Counted from the first letter of the stretch, positions 1-12,847 are shown. The stretch is 64,000 bases of DNA from Atherinomorus stipes (GCA_023101725.1 JALJCO010001157.1:1-64000), one strand, 5' to 3'. Translations and numbers: made by a program. Notes: generated by a model from the letters alone, not told the origin.

Positions 1-784
1 TAATAACAGGTGTAATAAACCTGCTCAGAATGACAGTAATCTGTTCCATCACAACATTAACAGAGATAATTGCTCACAAATTGTTTCATAATTGTATTTG
101 TAGCAAAAAACTTCAGATTGACAAATTATTAAAATGTTCACTGATTCGATTTAGTAATGAAATTACAAAGAACATTGCATTAATGAAATCTGTATATAAA
201 ATGTGTAGTTGTATCACAAGAAAATCACTTTGTTTGACACACTGGTGAGACAAAGTTGAAAGGTTTTTTTACTTTATTTCTGACGTAACTGGAAAATAAA
301 AACTGTAGACATGTGTTCAGCTGAACCTCCAAAATTTTTCTCCTGCAGGAAATCACAGTAGAAGGTAGTAAAAGCCATTATGTGCAGATAGCGTTGTCTT
401 AAGACAATGCTTTTTATTTATTTATTTATTTATTTTTTGTAGAACACATTTCACGTACAGGACAATTCAAAGTGCTTTACATAAAATGTTAAAACCATTA
501 CAGCGGGTGGCAGAAGGGGTCTTAACAGAAAATAGACACTTTAAAAACTTATATTAAGCCATTGTGAGCATATTTGTTTCTTTTCTGTTTGGGTGAAATT
601 TCTTTTCCATTTCTGAGGATTCGTCTCTTTTCAGCTAGTGATGTGAGCAAGACTGTGCACCTCCATTACCTTTGTAATTATTAGTTATTATGTCTATAAC
701 TGAAGTCCGAAAGTGTGGTTGACGTGTTGGTATTAAAAAAAATATGAAAGGTATTTCAAAAAGGTATTAAAGGTATTAATTTCA
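1..784. other. intergenic, no gene seen
   Basis: AT-rich DNA without a credible coding region. A TTTA microsatellite lies at about 413-434. It is followed at about 436-490 by a short stretch resembling common fish interspersed-repeat tails (the words 'caaagtgctttaca'). Confidence 0.6.
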
Positions 785-1330
785 GCTTAAGAACTTGTGT
801 ATATACCCTGGAAGAGTTCTGGTCGTCCCAAACTTCTTCCATGTAAGGACTATGGAGGCCGCCGTGCTCTTAGGAACCTTTAGTGCTGCAGAAACTCTTT
901 TGTAACCTTGTCCAGATCTGTGTTTCGCCACAATTCTGTCTCTGAGCTCCTTGGACAGTTCCTTCCACCTCACGATCCTCATTTGCTCTGACATGCACTG
1001 TGAGCTGGAAGCTCTTATATAGACAGGTGCCTTTCCTAATCAAGTCCAATCAGTTTAATTAAACACAGCTGGACTCATTGGAGTCCAGCTGTAGAGTGGT
1101 CTCTACAAGAGTAGAACCATCTCAAGGAGGATCAGAAGATATGGACAGAATATGAGTTAAATATGAGTCACTGCAAAGGCTCTGAATACTTATGACCATG
1201 AGATATTTCAGTTTTCTTTTTTAATAAATTTGAAAAAATTTCTGCATTTCATTTTTTTCTGTCAAGATGGGGTGCTGAGTGACATGAATGAGAAATAACA
1301 GCAACTTTTATACATACAAACATACATATA
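785..1330 (-). pseudogene. Tc1-like transposon fragment (N-terminal transposase and 5' end)
   Basis: Read on the minus strand, 994 to about 806 encodes the start of a Tc1-family transposase: MSEQMRIVRWKELSKELRD, then a helix-turn-helix segment ending near LKVPKSTAASIVLTWKKFG. The remaining catalytic part is absent, so this is a dead fragment. The DNA from 995 to 1330 fits the element's 5' UTR and terminal-repeat region ('ggctctgaatacttatga', followed by an AT-rich end). It belongs to a different Tc1 subfamily from the neighbouring copy at 1345-2500. DNA cut-and-paste transposases of this family insert at TA; the flanking TA could not be fixed here because the left side is missing. Confidence 0.75.
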
Positions 1331-1344
1331 TATGTATATATATA

Positions 1345-2500
<1,156 letters not shown>

Positions 2501-2577
2501 TTTGGGGGGGGGGGGGGGGAGGAAGAAAGGAGGAGGGGGGGAGGGGAAAAAAAAAAAAAATAATCCCAAAAAAAAAA

Positions 2578-5225
2578 GAACAGGCCCTACCTGGCTCATC
2601 ATCATCATCCTCATCCTCAGGAACAGGCCTACCTGGCTCATCATCATCATCCTCAGGAACAGGCCTACCTCGCTCATCTCATCCTCATCATCCTCAGGAA
2701 CAGGCCTACCTGGCTCATCATCATCATCCTCAGGAACAGGCCTACCTCGCTCATCATCATCACCATCATCATCCTCAGGAACAGGCCTACCTGGCTCATC
2801 ATCATCCTCATCATCCTCAGGAACAGGCCTACCTCGGCTCATCATCATCATCATCATCCTCAGGAACAGGCCGAGCTCGCTCATCATCGATCACCATCAT
2901 CATCCTCAGAAACAGGCCTGCCTGGCTCATCATCATCATCATCATCCTCAGGAACAGGCCTACCTCGCTCATCATCATCATCATCCTCAGGAACAGGCCT
3001 ACCTGGCTCATCATCATCATCATCATCCTCAGGAACAGGCCTACCTGGCTCATCATCATCATCATCATCCTCAGGAACAGGCCTACCTGGCTCATCATCA
3101 TCCATCATCATCCTCAGGAACATGCCTACCTCACTCATCATCATCACCATCATCATCCTCAGGAACAGGCCTACCTGGCTCATCATCATCATCATCCTCA
3201 GGAACATGCCTACCTCACTCATCATCATCACCATCATCATCCTCAGGAACAGGCCTACCTGGCTCATCATCATCATCATCCTCAGGAACAGGCCTACCTC
3301 GCTCATCATCATCATCATCATTATCCTCAGGAACAGGCCTACCTGGCTGGCATCATCATCATCATCATCCTCAGGAACAGGCCTACCTCACTCATCATCA
3401 TCACCATCATCATTCTCAGGAACAGGCCTACCTTGCTCATCATCATCATCATCCTCTGGAGCAGGCCTACCTCGCTCATCATCATCACCATCATCATCCT
3501 CAGGAACAGGCCTACCTGGCTCATCATCATCATCATCCTCAGGAACAGGCCTACCTCGCTCATCATCATCACCATCATCATCCTAAGGAACAGGCCTACC
3601 TGGCTCATCATCATCATTATCATTCTCAGGAACAGGCCTACCTTGCTCATCATCATCATCATCATCCTCAGGAACAGGCCTACCTAGCTCATCATCATCA
3701 TCATCATCATCCTCAGGAACAGGCCTACCTGGCTCATCATCATCATCATCATCCTCAGGAACAGGCCTGACCTCGCTCATCATCATCACCATCATCATCC
3801 TCAGGAACAGGCCTACCTGGCTCATCATCATCCTTAGGAAGAGGCCGAACTCGCTCATCATCATTGCCATCATCATCCTCAGGAACAGGCCTACCTGGCT
3901 CATCATCATCATCATCCTCAGGAACAGGCCTACCTGGCTCATCATCATCATCATCCTCAGGAACATGCCTACCTCACTCATCATCATACCATCATCATCC
4001 TCAGGAACAGGCCTACCTGGCTCATCATCATCATCATCCTCAGGAACAGGCCTACCTCGCTCATCATCATCATCATCATCCTCAGGAACAGGCCTACCTC
4101 GCTCATCATCATCATCATTCTCAGGAACAGGCCTACCTCGCTCATCATCATCATCATTCTCAGGAACAGGCCTACCTGGCTCATCATCATCATCATCCTC
4201 AGGAACAGGCCTACCTGGCTCATCATCATCATCATCATCATCATCCTCAGGAACAGGCCTACCTGGCTCATCATCATCATCATCATTCTCAGGAACAGGC
4301 CTACCTCGCTCATCATCATCATCATCATCCTCAGGAACAGGCCTACCTGGCTCATCATCATCATCATCCTCAGGAACAGGCCTACCTCGCTCATCATCAT
4401 CACCATCATCATCCTCAGGAACAGGCCTACCTCGCTCATCATCATCACCATCATCATCCTCAGGAACAGGCCTACCTGGCTCATCATCATCATCATCCTC
4501 AGGAACAGGCCTACCTGGCTCATCATCATCATCATCATCCTCAGGAACAGGCCTACCTGGCTCATCATCATCATCATCCTCAGGAACAGGCCTACCTGGC
4601 TCATCATCATCATCATCATCCTCAGGAACAGGCCGACCTCATCATCATCATCAAATCATCATCATCCTCATCATCCTCAGGAACAGGCCTTCCTTCCTCA
4701 TCATCATCATCCTCAGGAACAGGCCTACCTCGCTCATCATCATCATCATCATCCTCATCATCCTCAGGAACATGCCTACCTGGCTCATCATCATCCTCAG
4801 GAACAGGCCTACCTCGCTCATCATCATCATCATCATCCATCATCATCCTCAGGAACATGCCTACCTGGCTCATCATCATCATCATCCTCAGGAACAGGCC
4901 TACCTGGCTCATCATCATCATCATCATCCTCAGGAACAGGCCTACCTCGCTCATCATCACCATCATCATCCTCAGGAACAGGCCTACCTGGCTCATCATC
5001 ATCCTCAGGAACAGACCTACCTCGCTGATCATCATCCTCAGGAACAGGCCTACCTGGCTCATCATCATCCTCAGGAACAGGCCTACCTGGCTCATCAATC
5101 TTCCTCAGGAACAGGCCTACCTGGCTCATCATCATCATCCTCAGGAACAGGTCTACCTGGCTCATCATCTTCCTCAGGAACAGGTGTACCTGGCTCATCA
5201 TCTTCCTCAGGAACAGGTGTACCTT
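2578..5225. repeat. ATC-rich minisatellite, units about 33-45 bp
   Basis: Some 65-70 tandem units, each a variable run of TCA triplets followed by CCTCAGGAACAGGCCTACC and TGGC or TCGC. Unit length varies by multiples of three through the triplet run. All frames are therefore largely stop-free: the + strand reads as His-rich, Ser-rich or Ile-rich repeats and the minus strand as Asp/Glu-rich or Met-rich repeats. There is no start context, splice structure or unique flanking coding sequence, so I treat it as non-coding. It abuts the truncated Tc1 copy through a G-rich/A-rich junction at 2497-2580. Confidence 0.95.
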
Positions 5226-6109
5226 GCCTTGTGTTGTCAGGAGATGGTACTTCAGCGCTGCAGCTCAGCATGTGCTGAATCATCTCAGCTGCACCATGCT
5301 CCACCTCTATCCTTCTTTAGCTGTGAGCTGTGACTGTGAGGCCACAGGAGGCAGGTCATGCTCCTATTTTTGTCCTGGAAGTCCAAATTTAGCATCCATA
5401 AACAGTGCTTGTTGTTCCTCAGCCTGGCTGAAGCAGGTAGACATACCTGCAGGTCACATGACCACAGAACAACAGGCAGCTCTGACCGCTGATGACAGCT
5501 ACCTGACACACCAGCCACTAATGGAGCGGCGGTAATGTGTTTGCAGCCGCTCAGTGTGTGACGGTTTTCACCTGGTCGAGCCTCTGTGTGATCCCTGAAT
5601 ACATGACAAAGGGACAGATGTTCCTATTGTTGTCACCGGCTCAAAATATCCTCAGAGCCTCAGTTCTGCTCCCTCATGCAATGAGACAGCAGAGAGCAGG
5701 CCCAGCTAGACAGAAAACACCGCAGTCTACGCTTTATTTATGTCTACACAAGACGGGTTTACTTATAACTTAGTATAAAAACCACCGGGATGAACGGATA
5801 TGCTACATGCTAATGTGGAGTAAATACACGGTGACTCAGCATGCTGCTGTTTATGGGACCTGACTGTGTCACTTTTATCAAAAATAAATATGTAGTGGTG
5901 CAATTAATACCTGTACACAAAATATCAGTGATACTACTCATAATACATACACATTTATGTATAATGAATAGTAAGCAGAAGTAGCTTAGTGTACCTTTAG
6001 GATATAGGGATAAATAAAAAAATAATGAATAAATCAGTCAACCAAATCAAACTGTAATTCTAAAGTATCTTTCATGCCAAAGCAGCACAAAGTGCTATTT
6101 ATAATCAAA
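5226..6109. other. intergenic, nothing recognised
   Basis: Mixed-composition DNA with only short chance ORFs. No domain, RNA gene or repeat boundary was recognised. Confidence 0.5.
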
Positions 6110-6510
6110 CATTAAAAACTGAGATAAATAAATAAAAACAAATAGACAAATAAATGAATAAATTAAACAAATAAATAAATCATATATAAATAATTAGCAA
6201 ACAGGTAAACAAATAAATAATGAATAAACAAATGAACAAATAAATGAATGAATAAATAGGTAAATGAATAAACATTAAAAACTGAGATAAATAAATAAAA
6301 ACAAATAGACAAATAAATGAATAAATTAAACAAATAAATAAATCATATATAAATAATTAGCAAACAGGTAAACAAATAAATAATGAATAAACAAATGAAT
6401 GAATAAAAATAATAAATAGGTAAATGAATAAATAGATAAATAAAAAATAAATAAATCATGTATGAATAATGAATGAATAGGTAAAAAAATAAATAAATAA
6501 GAATGGTTGG
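6110..6510. repeat. AAAT-rich low-complexity block with a 163 bp duplication
   Basis: AATA/AAATGAAT simple repeat. The segment starting 'attaaaaactgagataaa' at 6111 recurs at 6274 and continues almost identically, so the low-complexity block has itself been duplicated in tandem with a 163 bp period. Confidence 0.85.
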
Positions 6511-7399
6511 ATTCATGCTGATGCTATTGCCAGCCAGCATTTTTTAACATTTGGAGCTGCTTAGTTTCCAGAACAGGTGGATTAAATCAGCCGGAGTCCC
6601 GGGTGGAAAGTTGGAGGACTTCAGCAGTCCTGATGTCAGACTGGCTGCTTCCTGGTTAAAAGCCAGCAAATCAGTTTATTTGGTCTCCTTCAGTCCGTTC
6701 AGAAGTGGTTCAGTTCTGTGAAACATTGCCCACATGCCAACGGCCCTGAGGAGATAGAAAACATGACCTGACAGAGTTTATGAGCGACTTTGGATCCAGA
6801 CCTGCAGATCGGAACTAGACTCAAACCCGTGTGATATTCACGGGTTAATGAGCTGGACCTGCAGCAGGAGATGCAGGCGGCCGTACGAGCGTGAAAGTAG
6901 CCTGAAGGGCTGAGGAACTGGGATCTGCTGTTTTAGAGAGCGTTAAACCGTGTAGATACATGATCGTTAGTGATCAGTGGCCGTGCCTGCAGGTAGCAGG
7001 AAGTCGTGGAGCTGGAAGGAAACAGCTTCTCTGCAACGAGACGTTCCTGCTGCCACACATGCAGCTGCAGCTGTGATCCCAGCTTTAAACAGCATCTCCA
7101 GGAGTTAGAGCTCCGTTTGGGATACGTTTCATCTGAAAAGCACCATAGAAGAAGGCAGCACACCATAGAAGAAGGCAGCACACCATAGCTGTGTCTCATT
7201 TGGAGGTCTGCACACTTCAGAGTGTGGACTACGAAGTCTACACCGGTGAAACGGTAGCTGCTGAGCTGAGACAGTCTAGCTGACCAGAATTTCCCATAGT
7301 GCTCCAGTCCCGTTGCCTAGCAACTGCAGACTCCGCAGCTGTCCGGTGACGACATTCTTTCCACTTATTCCGTCAGAACGATGGGGCCACCAAGGATAC
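6511..7399. other. intergenic, no gene seen
   Basis: No coding region recognised. A perfect 20 bp tandem duplication ('caccatagaagaaggcagca') lies at about 7140-7180. Confidence 0.5.
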
Positions 7400-7641
7400 A
7401 TAGATAAATCTTTTTTTACTTATTTCAAGAGTGGCCAAGAGTTTTTTGCTTGTAATAAGCAAAAAAATTCTGCCAATGGAACAAGAAAAATATTCTTGAT
7501 AAGATTTCTTGTCTTAAAACAAGTTCCTACATCTGACTGGGATGTTTCTCTGCAGGTGATTTTGTCGTATTTGGAGTGTGATGAGATATTTCGACTAGAA
7601 ATGGGAAAATCTACTTGGTAAGATTTGAGTTTTTGCGGTGT
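7400..7641. mobile_element. MITE fragment of the CACTGCAAAAACTC family
   Basis: This block shares ordered words with the copy at 33854-34163: 'attctgccaat', 'acaagttcct', 'gtgatgagatatttcgac', and the end 'agatttgagtttttgc'. The terminal motif matches the inverted repeat seen at both ends of the 33.9 kb copy. The left end is degraded. Confidence 0.65.
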
Positions 7642-7904
7642 GCAGACCTCACCGCTCCACTCACACATGGAAACACATTCATGTCTGGAAGAGTTTGGCC
7701 ACTCATGGCCACCGTCCACTCACAGCTGTGTCCAGCGTCTGACATCATTTCCATGGTCATCATAGACATCAATAATTCTTACACACTGCACCTTTAAAAA
7801 TGCTAACACGTGCACCGCTGTTTCCTCTGACGCTGATTCCTCTGAGCCAACCTCGAGGCCATGTCCTCGTCTTCACTGCAGGCAGGACAGAAACGCTCTT
7901 CTCC

Positions 7905-8521
7905 TTAAAGGAATATTCCACCCACAGAATGATGTAACTTTATCTTCCACTTCCCCTCATGGTGAGAAAGACTCTGGAGCACTTTTTTAATATCTCAAAT
8001 GCAGCCGGAGATCAGGAAGGCTTCTCGTTTCCCCCCAACTTTCATATAATGGACCAAAAAGGTCCATAAAAGTCCACAAAAACTTGTCAATATTCCTCCA
8101 TACTGCTCGTCCAATGTAATCCAAGTGTCCTGAGTGGGTAGCGTCCAGAATTTTCTGGAAACGGCGTCATTTCGTAGGTTTTCAGAGACTAAACAGTGGA
8201 ACATCGCATCTCCTGCAAGCACGCCGATGCTCGTTCACAAAACTCAGACGAGATCACTCTTAGCACAATGTAAACAGAATTTCTTCTTCTACGCTTGTTT
8301 TATTGGCAGAGTAGGCTCTGAACACCGAGGCTTCCGTAGTTTCGTGAACGCGCATATGTGCGCTTCGTGAAAGTAAGATGTAGTAAAGGTGGGGGGAAAC
8401 GAGAAGCCTTCCTGATCGCCGGCTGCATTTGACATATTAAAAAGTGCTGCAGAGTCTTTCTCACCATGAGGGGAAGTGGAAGATAAAGTTACATCATTCT
8501 GTGGGTGGACTGTTCCTTTAA
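7905..8521. mobile_element. TTAA-flanked MITE with about 120 bp inverted ends (copy 1)
   Basis: The left arm starts TTAA then AGGAATATTCCACCC at 7905. The right arm ends in the inverse sequence followed by TTAA at 8518-8521. The arms match over roughly 120 bp, including the stretch around 'cttccacttcccctcatg'. TTAA target duplication is typical of piggyBac-type transposition (family knowledge). There is no transposase, so it is non-autonomous. Related copies lie at 54687-55457 and 57888-58502. Confidence 0.85.
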
Positions 8522-8796
8522 TGGCTCGGCAACTTAGTAAATGACATGAATGTGAAGCTGAATCTGAGCCCCAGACGTCTTCAGATGTCCACGGTCATGT
8601 GTGGTGCACCACTGTGAACATTTTACCCTCTAGTTTTACCTACTAACACACAGACTGAAGTTTCCATTTTCCGGTAAAAGACGTTCAATGACTGTAAACG
8701 ACTTCTTTTCTGTTTAAAAACTCCATCCTGGAGTCTGGACGTGGAATCATCCCATCACCGTTCTATAGTCTGTTCCTCATGTATCCTTCATGTCTG

Positions 8797-9020
8797 ACTT
8801 CTTCCTCCTGCTACGGCCATCCTGATTGGCTGCCGTCATTGACCTCTTCCTCCTGCTACGGCCATCCTGATTGGCTGCCGTCATTGACCTCTTCCTCCTG
8901 CTACGGCCATTCTGATTGGCTGCCGTCATTGACCTCTTCCTCCTGCTACGGCCATCCTGATTGGCTGCCGTCATTGACCTCTTCCTCCTGCTACGGCCAT
9001 CCTGATTGGCTGCCGTCATT
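8797..9020. repeat. 45 bp minisatellite, 5 copies
   Basis: Five near-identical 45 bp units containing 'cttcctcctgctacggcc' and 'ctgattggctgccgtcat'. Each unit carries one inverted CCAAT box (ATTGG). The period is a multiple of three, so both strands are open; the resulting short ORFs are not considered genes. Confidence 0.95.
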
Positions 9021-9720
9021 GCTGACCAGCATATTTAAAGCTTGAAGTAGTGCAGTCATGTCATCAGTGTTGTTGATGGTCCAGTAACCGAAATGTTCAC
9101 TATTTTTGCACTTTTTCTTTCTGCACCTTGGCTCCATGTGAATAAACCAGTCCATTTCTGCTGCCTCTGTATCACTCAGGCTCTCATGTGTTTTCCATCT
9201 GGCCACTGTCCTGAAGTGCCCCAGCGTGAGCGTAGACGTGAGGTGTCAGAGACGACCATGACAGCAGGAGTCCGTTTGAAGTCCATTGTGCTGAGAAACT
9301 GACAGAAACATGTATGAAGGTTGCAGGTCTGAACTGCAGCAGCATAAACAGCTCAGCGCTGGCATTGTGCTGCATTCAATGCACTGAAAACTGCAGTTTC
9401 CTCTTCTCATCGCTCAGTTCTTACTCAGTTTCTCAGATCCATTCCAGATATTAAAAGCAGAAGCCTTTAAGAAACATTTTGTAAACGTGTTACTTGAGTT
9501 TGCAAAGTGGAGCTACAAAAATATTCAGTTTAAGGTGGAATTTAAGGTGGAATTGTTTCATGCACTGCATGAATCAAGTGAGTTTCCAGTGATAATGTGT
9601 AAAGTTGAATATGTTGGTGATGAAGGTTTGGAAGAAATAATCTCTGCACAACTCCTAACAACATCATCACTTTCTGCCTTTTTGAGAATATTTTATATTT
9701 GTTTGACATATGATAACATT
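9021..9720. other. intergenic, no gene seen
   Basis: No coding or repeat structure recognised in this stretch. Confidence 0.5.
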
Positions 9721-9730
9721 TATTATTATG

Positions 9731-9769
<39 letters not shown>

Positions 9770-10216
9770 TTGAAGAAGCACTGATCCAGTTTTTTCCGAT
9801 CCTATGGCTGCATGTATCAGCCGATACCGATCCGATACTACTGCTGAATGACTGAAGCATACACCTTGCCATGTGAGTGAAGGCATCAGGCTTGACATTA
9901 ACATTTAAAGGTAATAAATTAACACAGATGTACTTATTTATGAAAAATTATGCGTATATTAGCAGCAAAAAAGAAATTAACTCTTTAATGTAACGTGAAC
10001 TTCGAACAGATATTTTAAATATAATATAAAATCTAGCAGCTGCCTGAAACCCAACAAACAACGGCTTAATTAACTTGTTCAACATTACAAAAATAAACAG
10101 ACGTAACATATAAATGACTGGATCAGCCGCATTCATCCAGAAGCAGATCCAGCTAATTCAATATCGGAGCCGATATCCGATCCGGGTATAGGATCGGTGC
10201 ATTTCTAATTATTAAT
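9721..10216. mobile_element. TTA microsatellite followed by a hAT-like MITE fragment
   Basis: An ATT microsatellite at about 9721-9770 runs into a segment rich in 'ccgataccgatccgata' words. It ends at about 10216 with 'ggatcggtgcatttcta', the kind of end seen in small fish hAT-like elements. The left end is unclear. Confidence 0.45.
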
Positions 10217-10298
10217 TTTGTTATTATTATTATTATTATTCTGTGGTGTAAAATGTTTAATAATGTGCTTTATACATAACGTTGTAGCAATTAAGGTT

Positions 10299-11520
10299 AC
10301 CGTATTTTCCCGACTATAAGTCGCATCAGTCAAAAAATGCATCATGAACAGGGAAAAAAAAAACCATATATAAGTCGCACCGGACTATAAGTCGTATTTA
10401 TTAATTTAAAATGGGAAGATTTTCAGCATTTCATTTCTAAAATTTACCCAATCAGTCCAATTCCAAAGTTAACGCCTGTAAATGATCATAAACATCACAA
10501 CGAAGAAGGATAAACATGTTTGATGAGGATTTGTTCCACCGCACAGGCAGAACTAACCTGATTTACATCATCTGGGTGCGTTCAACAAGTACACGCGGGG
10601 GCGTTCCCTTTCCTCACGCACTCCATCTGAGTAAGGCGACAGTTATAGGTGATTTCGTCTGGTTAGAGAATAATAGGAGCCAATCACTAATCGCGGGTGG
10701 GACTTTTGAAGGATGGGCGGCGTTTTGGCCGGATGTGATGTAGAAGCACAGGCGACAGCAGTGTAGTCAGTCAGTTATTTCAGACAACAACAATCATGGC
10801 GGCTTGCCGTAGGAATCAGAGCGACGAAATTGATTTGGCTATTTCCACTGTTTTGTCAAATCTTCCAAATATATCTTCCTTGAAAGACGAACAGAGGACG
10901 GCACATTCGACAAAAAGTCGTTCACAGACTGTACACCGCTCGTACTAGCTGTCGCCGCCGCCGCCATGTTGTTTGACTGAAGCTTTTTGAGCTTGATAAC
11001 ATGTTTTGATAACTCGATCCTCTATGCGTGGTGGCTCTGGTGTCGCTCTGAGTTGCGTCACGGGTTGCGTCATTCGGTTCAACGTGAGTGGCTGAAGTAG
11101 CGTGTCAGTCAAGATGACGGACAGATCTTCTATCCAATCACATGCAAGAGTTTTAGAAAAAAAAGACTAATTTGAAATGACATCGGGTTAACTCCCTCCC
11201 CAGATGGTATTGCAAATACCAGGTGGCGGGAGTCAGGTTAAGGCAGAACAGCCAGATGTCCAGTTGAACTCCTCTCACTGAGATCGGGCTGTTTGGGGAT
11301 TTTTGCCCTTGGAGCAGAATATAGTCATCACAAGCTTAGAGCGCCCCGTTTTGACATGACAGTAATATTTGCTCCTTGGCTCATGTCAGTCAATATGAAT
11401 TGATACTGAAAAATATGTTAAATTGTAGATATTTTGATATATAAGTTGCACTGGACTATAAGTTGAACAAGCCACCATACTATGAAAGAAACATGTGACT
11501 TATAGTCCAGAAAATACGGT
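10299..11520. mobile_element. TIR element with ACCGTATTTTC ends
   Basis: The left end reads 'accgtattttcccgacta' followed by 'taagtcgca' words; the right end reads 'cttatagtccagaaaatacggt' in inverse orientation, ending at 11520. Internal 'taagtcgcac' motifs recur near both ends. It is about 1.2 kb long and carries a short helicase-like ORF (10796-10948) but no transposase. The target duplication was not resolved. Confidence 0.7.
10796..10948 (+). pseudogene. 50-codon ORF resembling the N terminus of a RecQ-like helicase
   Basis: ATG at 10796, stop TAG at 10946. The protein starts MAACRRNQSDEIDLAIS and contains LPNISSLKDEQRTA. A Leu-Lys-x-x-Gln-Arg-x-Ala type motif of this sort precedes the nucleotide-binding site in RecQ-like helicases carried by some fish transposons. 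The sequence then leaves that pattern and stops, with no Walker A motif, so if the relationship is right this is a truncated passenger gene of the surrounding TIR element. Assignment is from motif resemblance only; a chance ORF is possible. Confidence 0.35.
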
Positions 11521-12180
11521 ATTAAACAACACGACCCCTGACAAAAATTATGCAATCAAAATCAGGTAAATAATAGCTATTTATGATTAAATAGAGATGA
11601 TTTAAGTTGTAAGAAACAATGAGAGCGCCACCGCATCATCTGCAAACGAATCACCTGCAGGCACTGGCATGCAGACGGGCCTGTGGCGCAAAACCAGTGA
11701 TTGTAGAGCTTCACTGGATGCTGCATCTGCTCGCTTGCAGGAAACTTGACCCCAAACACAACAGCTGTCACCATGAAGACAATGTCAGCTGGGAGGTGTC
11801 TCCATGAGGAATGTGGAAAGTCTTCTGTGTGAGAACAAGCACAAACAAGCCACCTGAACCGGAGATGGACAGCAGATGCGCAGAAACGTCCTTTCTTATG
11901 TAAATGAAAGGTTTTGTGATGAACTGTCTTCAGGACAGACGTCGTCTTGATGACATCATAAATATAAGTATAAATGACAGAAATGACATCACAGCTGATC
12001 CGTCAGCTGCTCGGTGAGGACGTTAAAACCTGATCAATGACGAGTATTTACATCACTGTCTCGCTACGAACCAAGTCCACTCATCACGTTAACAAAAGAT
12101 CTCCGTTATATTACTGTTAGGTGTGTTTATACAGTAGCATGCTCAGTTCTTAAATATTCTTACTACATTAACATCTTCCA
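11521..12180. other. intergenic, no gene seen
   Basis: Unique-looking DNA upstream of the ferroportin promoter region. No recognised coding sequence. Confidence 0.5.
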
Positions 12181-12420
12181 GATGATAAATAAAAATTATA
12201 AATAATAAAATATATTATGTTGCTTTTTTTCTCAGTGCAAATGTTAAAAGTTTAATGATAATAATAATAAATAATAAAGCTGTAATAATAATCATCATCA
12301 TAACAACAACAACAATAAGAAGAATAGCAATATTAATAATGATTACTATAATTAATACTAGCAGTAATAATAATCCTACTAATAATAAAACCACATGTAT
12401 ACTTCGGTTTAATATCATTT
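12181..12420. repeat. AT-rich low-complexity block (AAT/ATT triplets)
   Basis: Imperfect 'ataataataa' and 'aacaacaacaa' runs, open on both strands through low complexity only. Confidence 0.8.
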
Positions 12421-12439
12421 TAAAACGTGACCTGTGACA

Positions 12440-12456
12440 GAGTGCACGTGCACGTG
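12440..12456. promoter_or_regulatory. MRE-like core plus tandem CACGTG (HRE/E-box) upstream of ferroportin
   Basis: GAGTGCA at 12440-12446 is the reverse complement of TGCACTC, which fits the metal-response-element core TGCRCNC. It overlaps two adjacent CACGTG palindromes at 12445-12450 and 12451-12456, each containing the HIF core ACGTG. Ferroportin transcription is known to respond to metals (MTF-1) and hypoxia (HIF-2alpha) in mammals. Use of these short motifs here is inferred. Confidence 0.4.
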
Positions 12457-12584
12457 GACGTCATCTCCCCACAACAACCTTTAAAGGTGAAAACTGGACA
12501 GAGATTCATGTTCTGTGTTCTTGGACTCGTTTTGGTTCTTTATTGTTGGGGGGGCTGCATAAACAGAAGAGGTCAGCAGCTGCG

Positions 12585-12628
12585 GGGAGGAGGAGGAGGA
12601 GGAGGAGGAGGAGAAAGAGGAGGAGCAG
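12585..12628. repeat. GGA microsatellite in the promoter/5' region
   Basis: About ten GGA triplets, then 'gaaagaggaggagcagga'. It lies just upstream of the GC-rich promoter-proximal stretch of ferroportin. Confidence 0.9.
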
Positions 12629-12668
12629 GACCGGAGCGCGCCTGTTGTTGTGGCCGTGTCAGCGGTGG

Positions 12669-12690
12669 TGACGTCACGCGCTGGTTATAT
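12669..12690 (+). promoter_or_regulatory. Probable core promoter: CRE and TATA-like box
   Basis: TGACGTCA, a perfect cAMP-response element, is at 12669-12676, followed by a TATA-like TTATAT at 12685-12690. A start site about 25-30 bp downstream (near 12715) would give a 5' UTR of about 250 nt containing the IRE. The start site itself is not visible. Confidence 0.45.
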
Positions 12691-12820
12691 TGGGGGGGTC
12701 GTTCCCGTCTCTGCAGAGACCAGCTCGCGACCCTCGGTGACTGCGGACAGCGCTCGCGCTCGCGCCCCGGGCTTGTGTTTTGGGCGACCCCCGGTCCTCC
12801 AGACCAGAGCGTTTCTTTCC

Positions 12821-12847
12821 GACTTCAGCTACAGTGATAGCTAAGTT
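12821..12847 (+). promoter_or_regulatory. slc40a1: Iron-responsive element (IRE) in the ferroportin 5' UTR
   Basis: The hairpin has all canonical features. The lower stem GACTT (12821-12825) pairs with AAGTT (12843-12847). An unpaired C sits at 12826. A perfect 5 bp upper stem AGCTA (12827-12831) pairs with TAGCT (12838-12842). The six-base loop CAGTGA occupies 12832-12837. IRP1/IRP2 bind such hairpins when cytosolic iron is low and block translation initiation if the hairpin is in the 5' UTR. It ends 120 nt before the ATG on the same exon, as in the IRE-containing ferroportin transcript of mammals. Confidence 0.95.
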
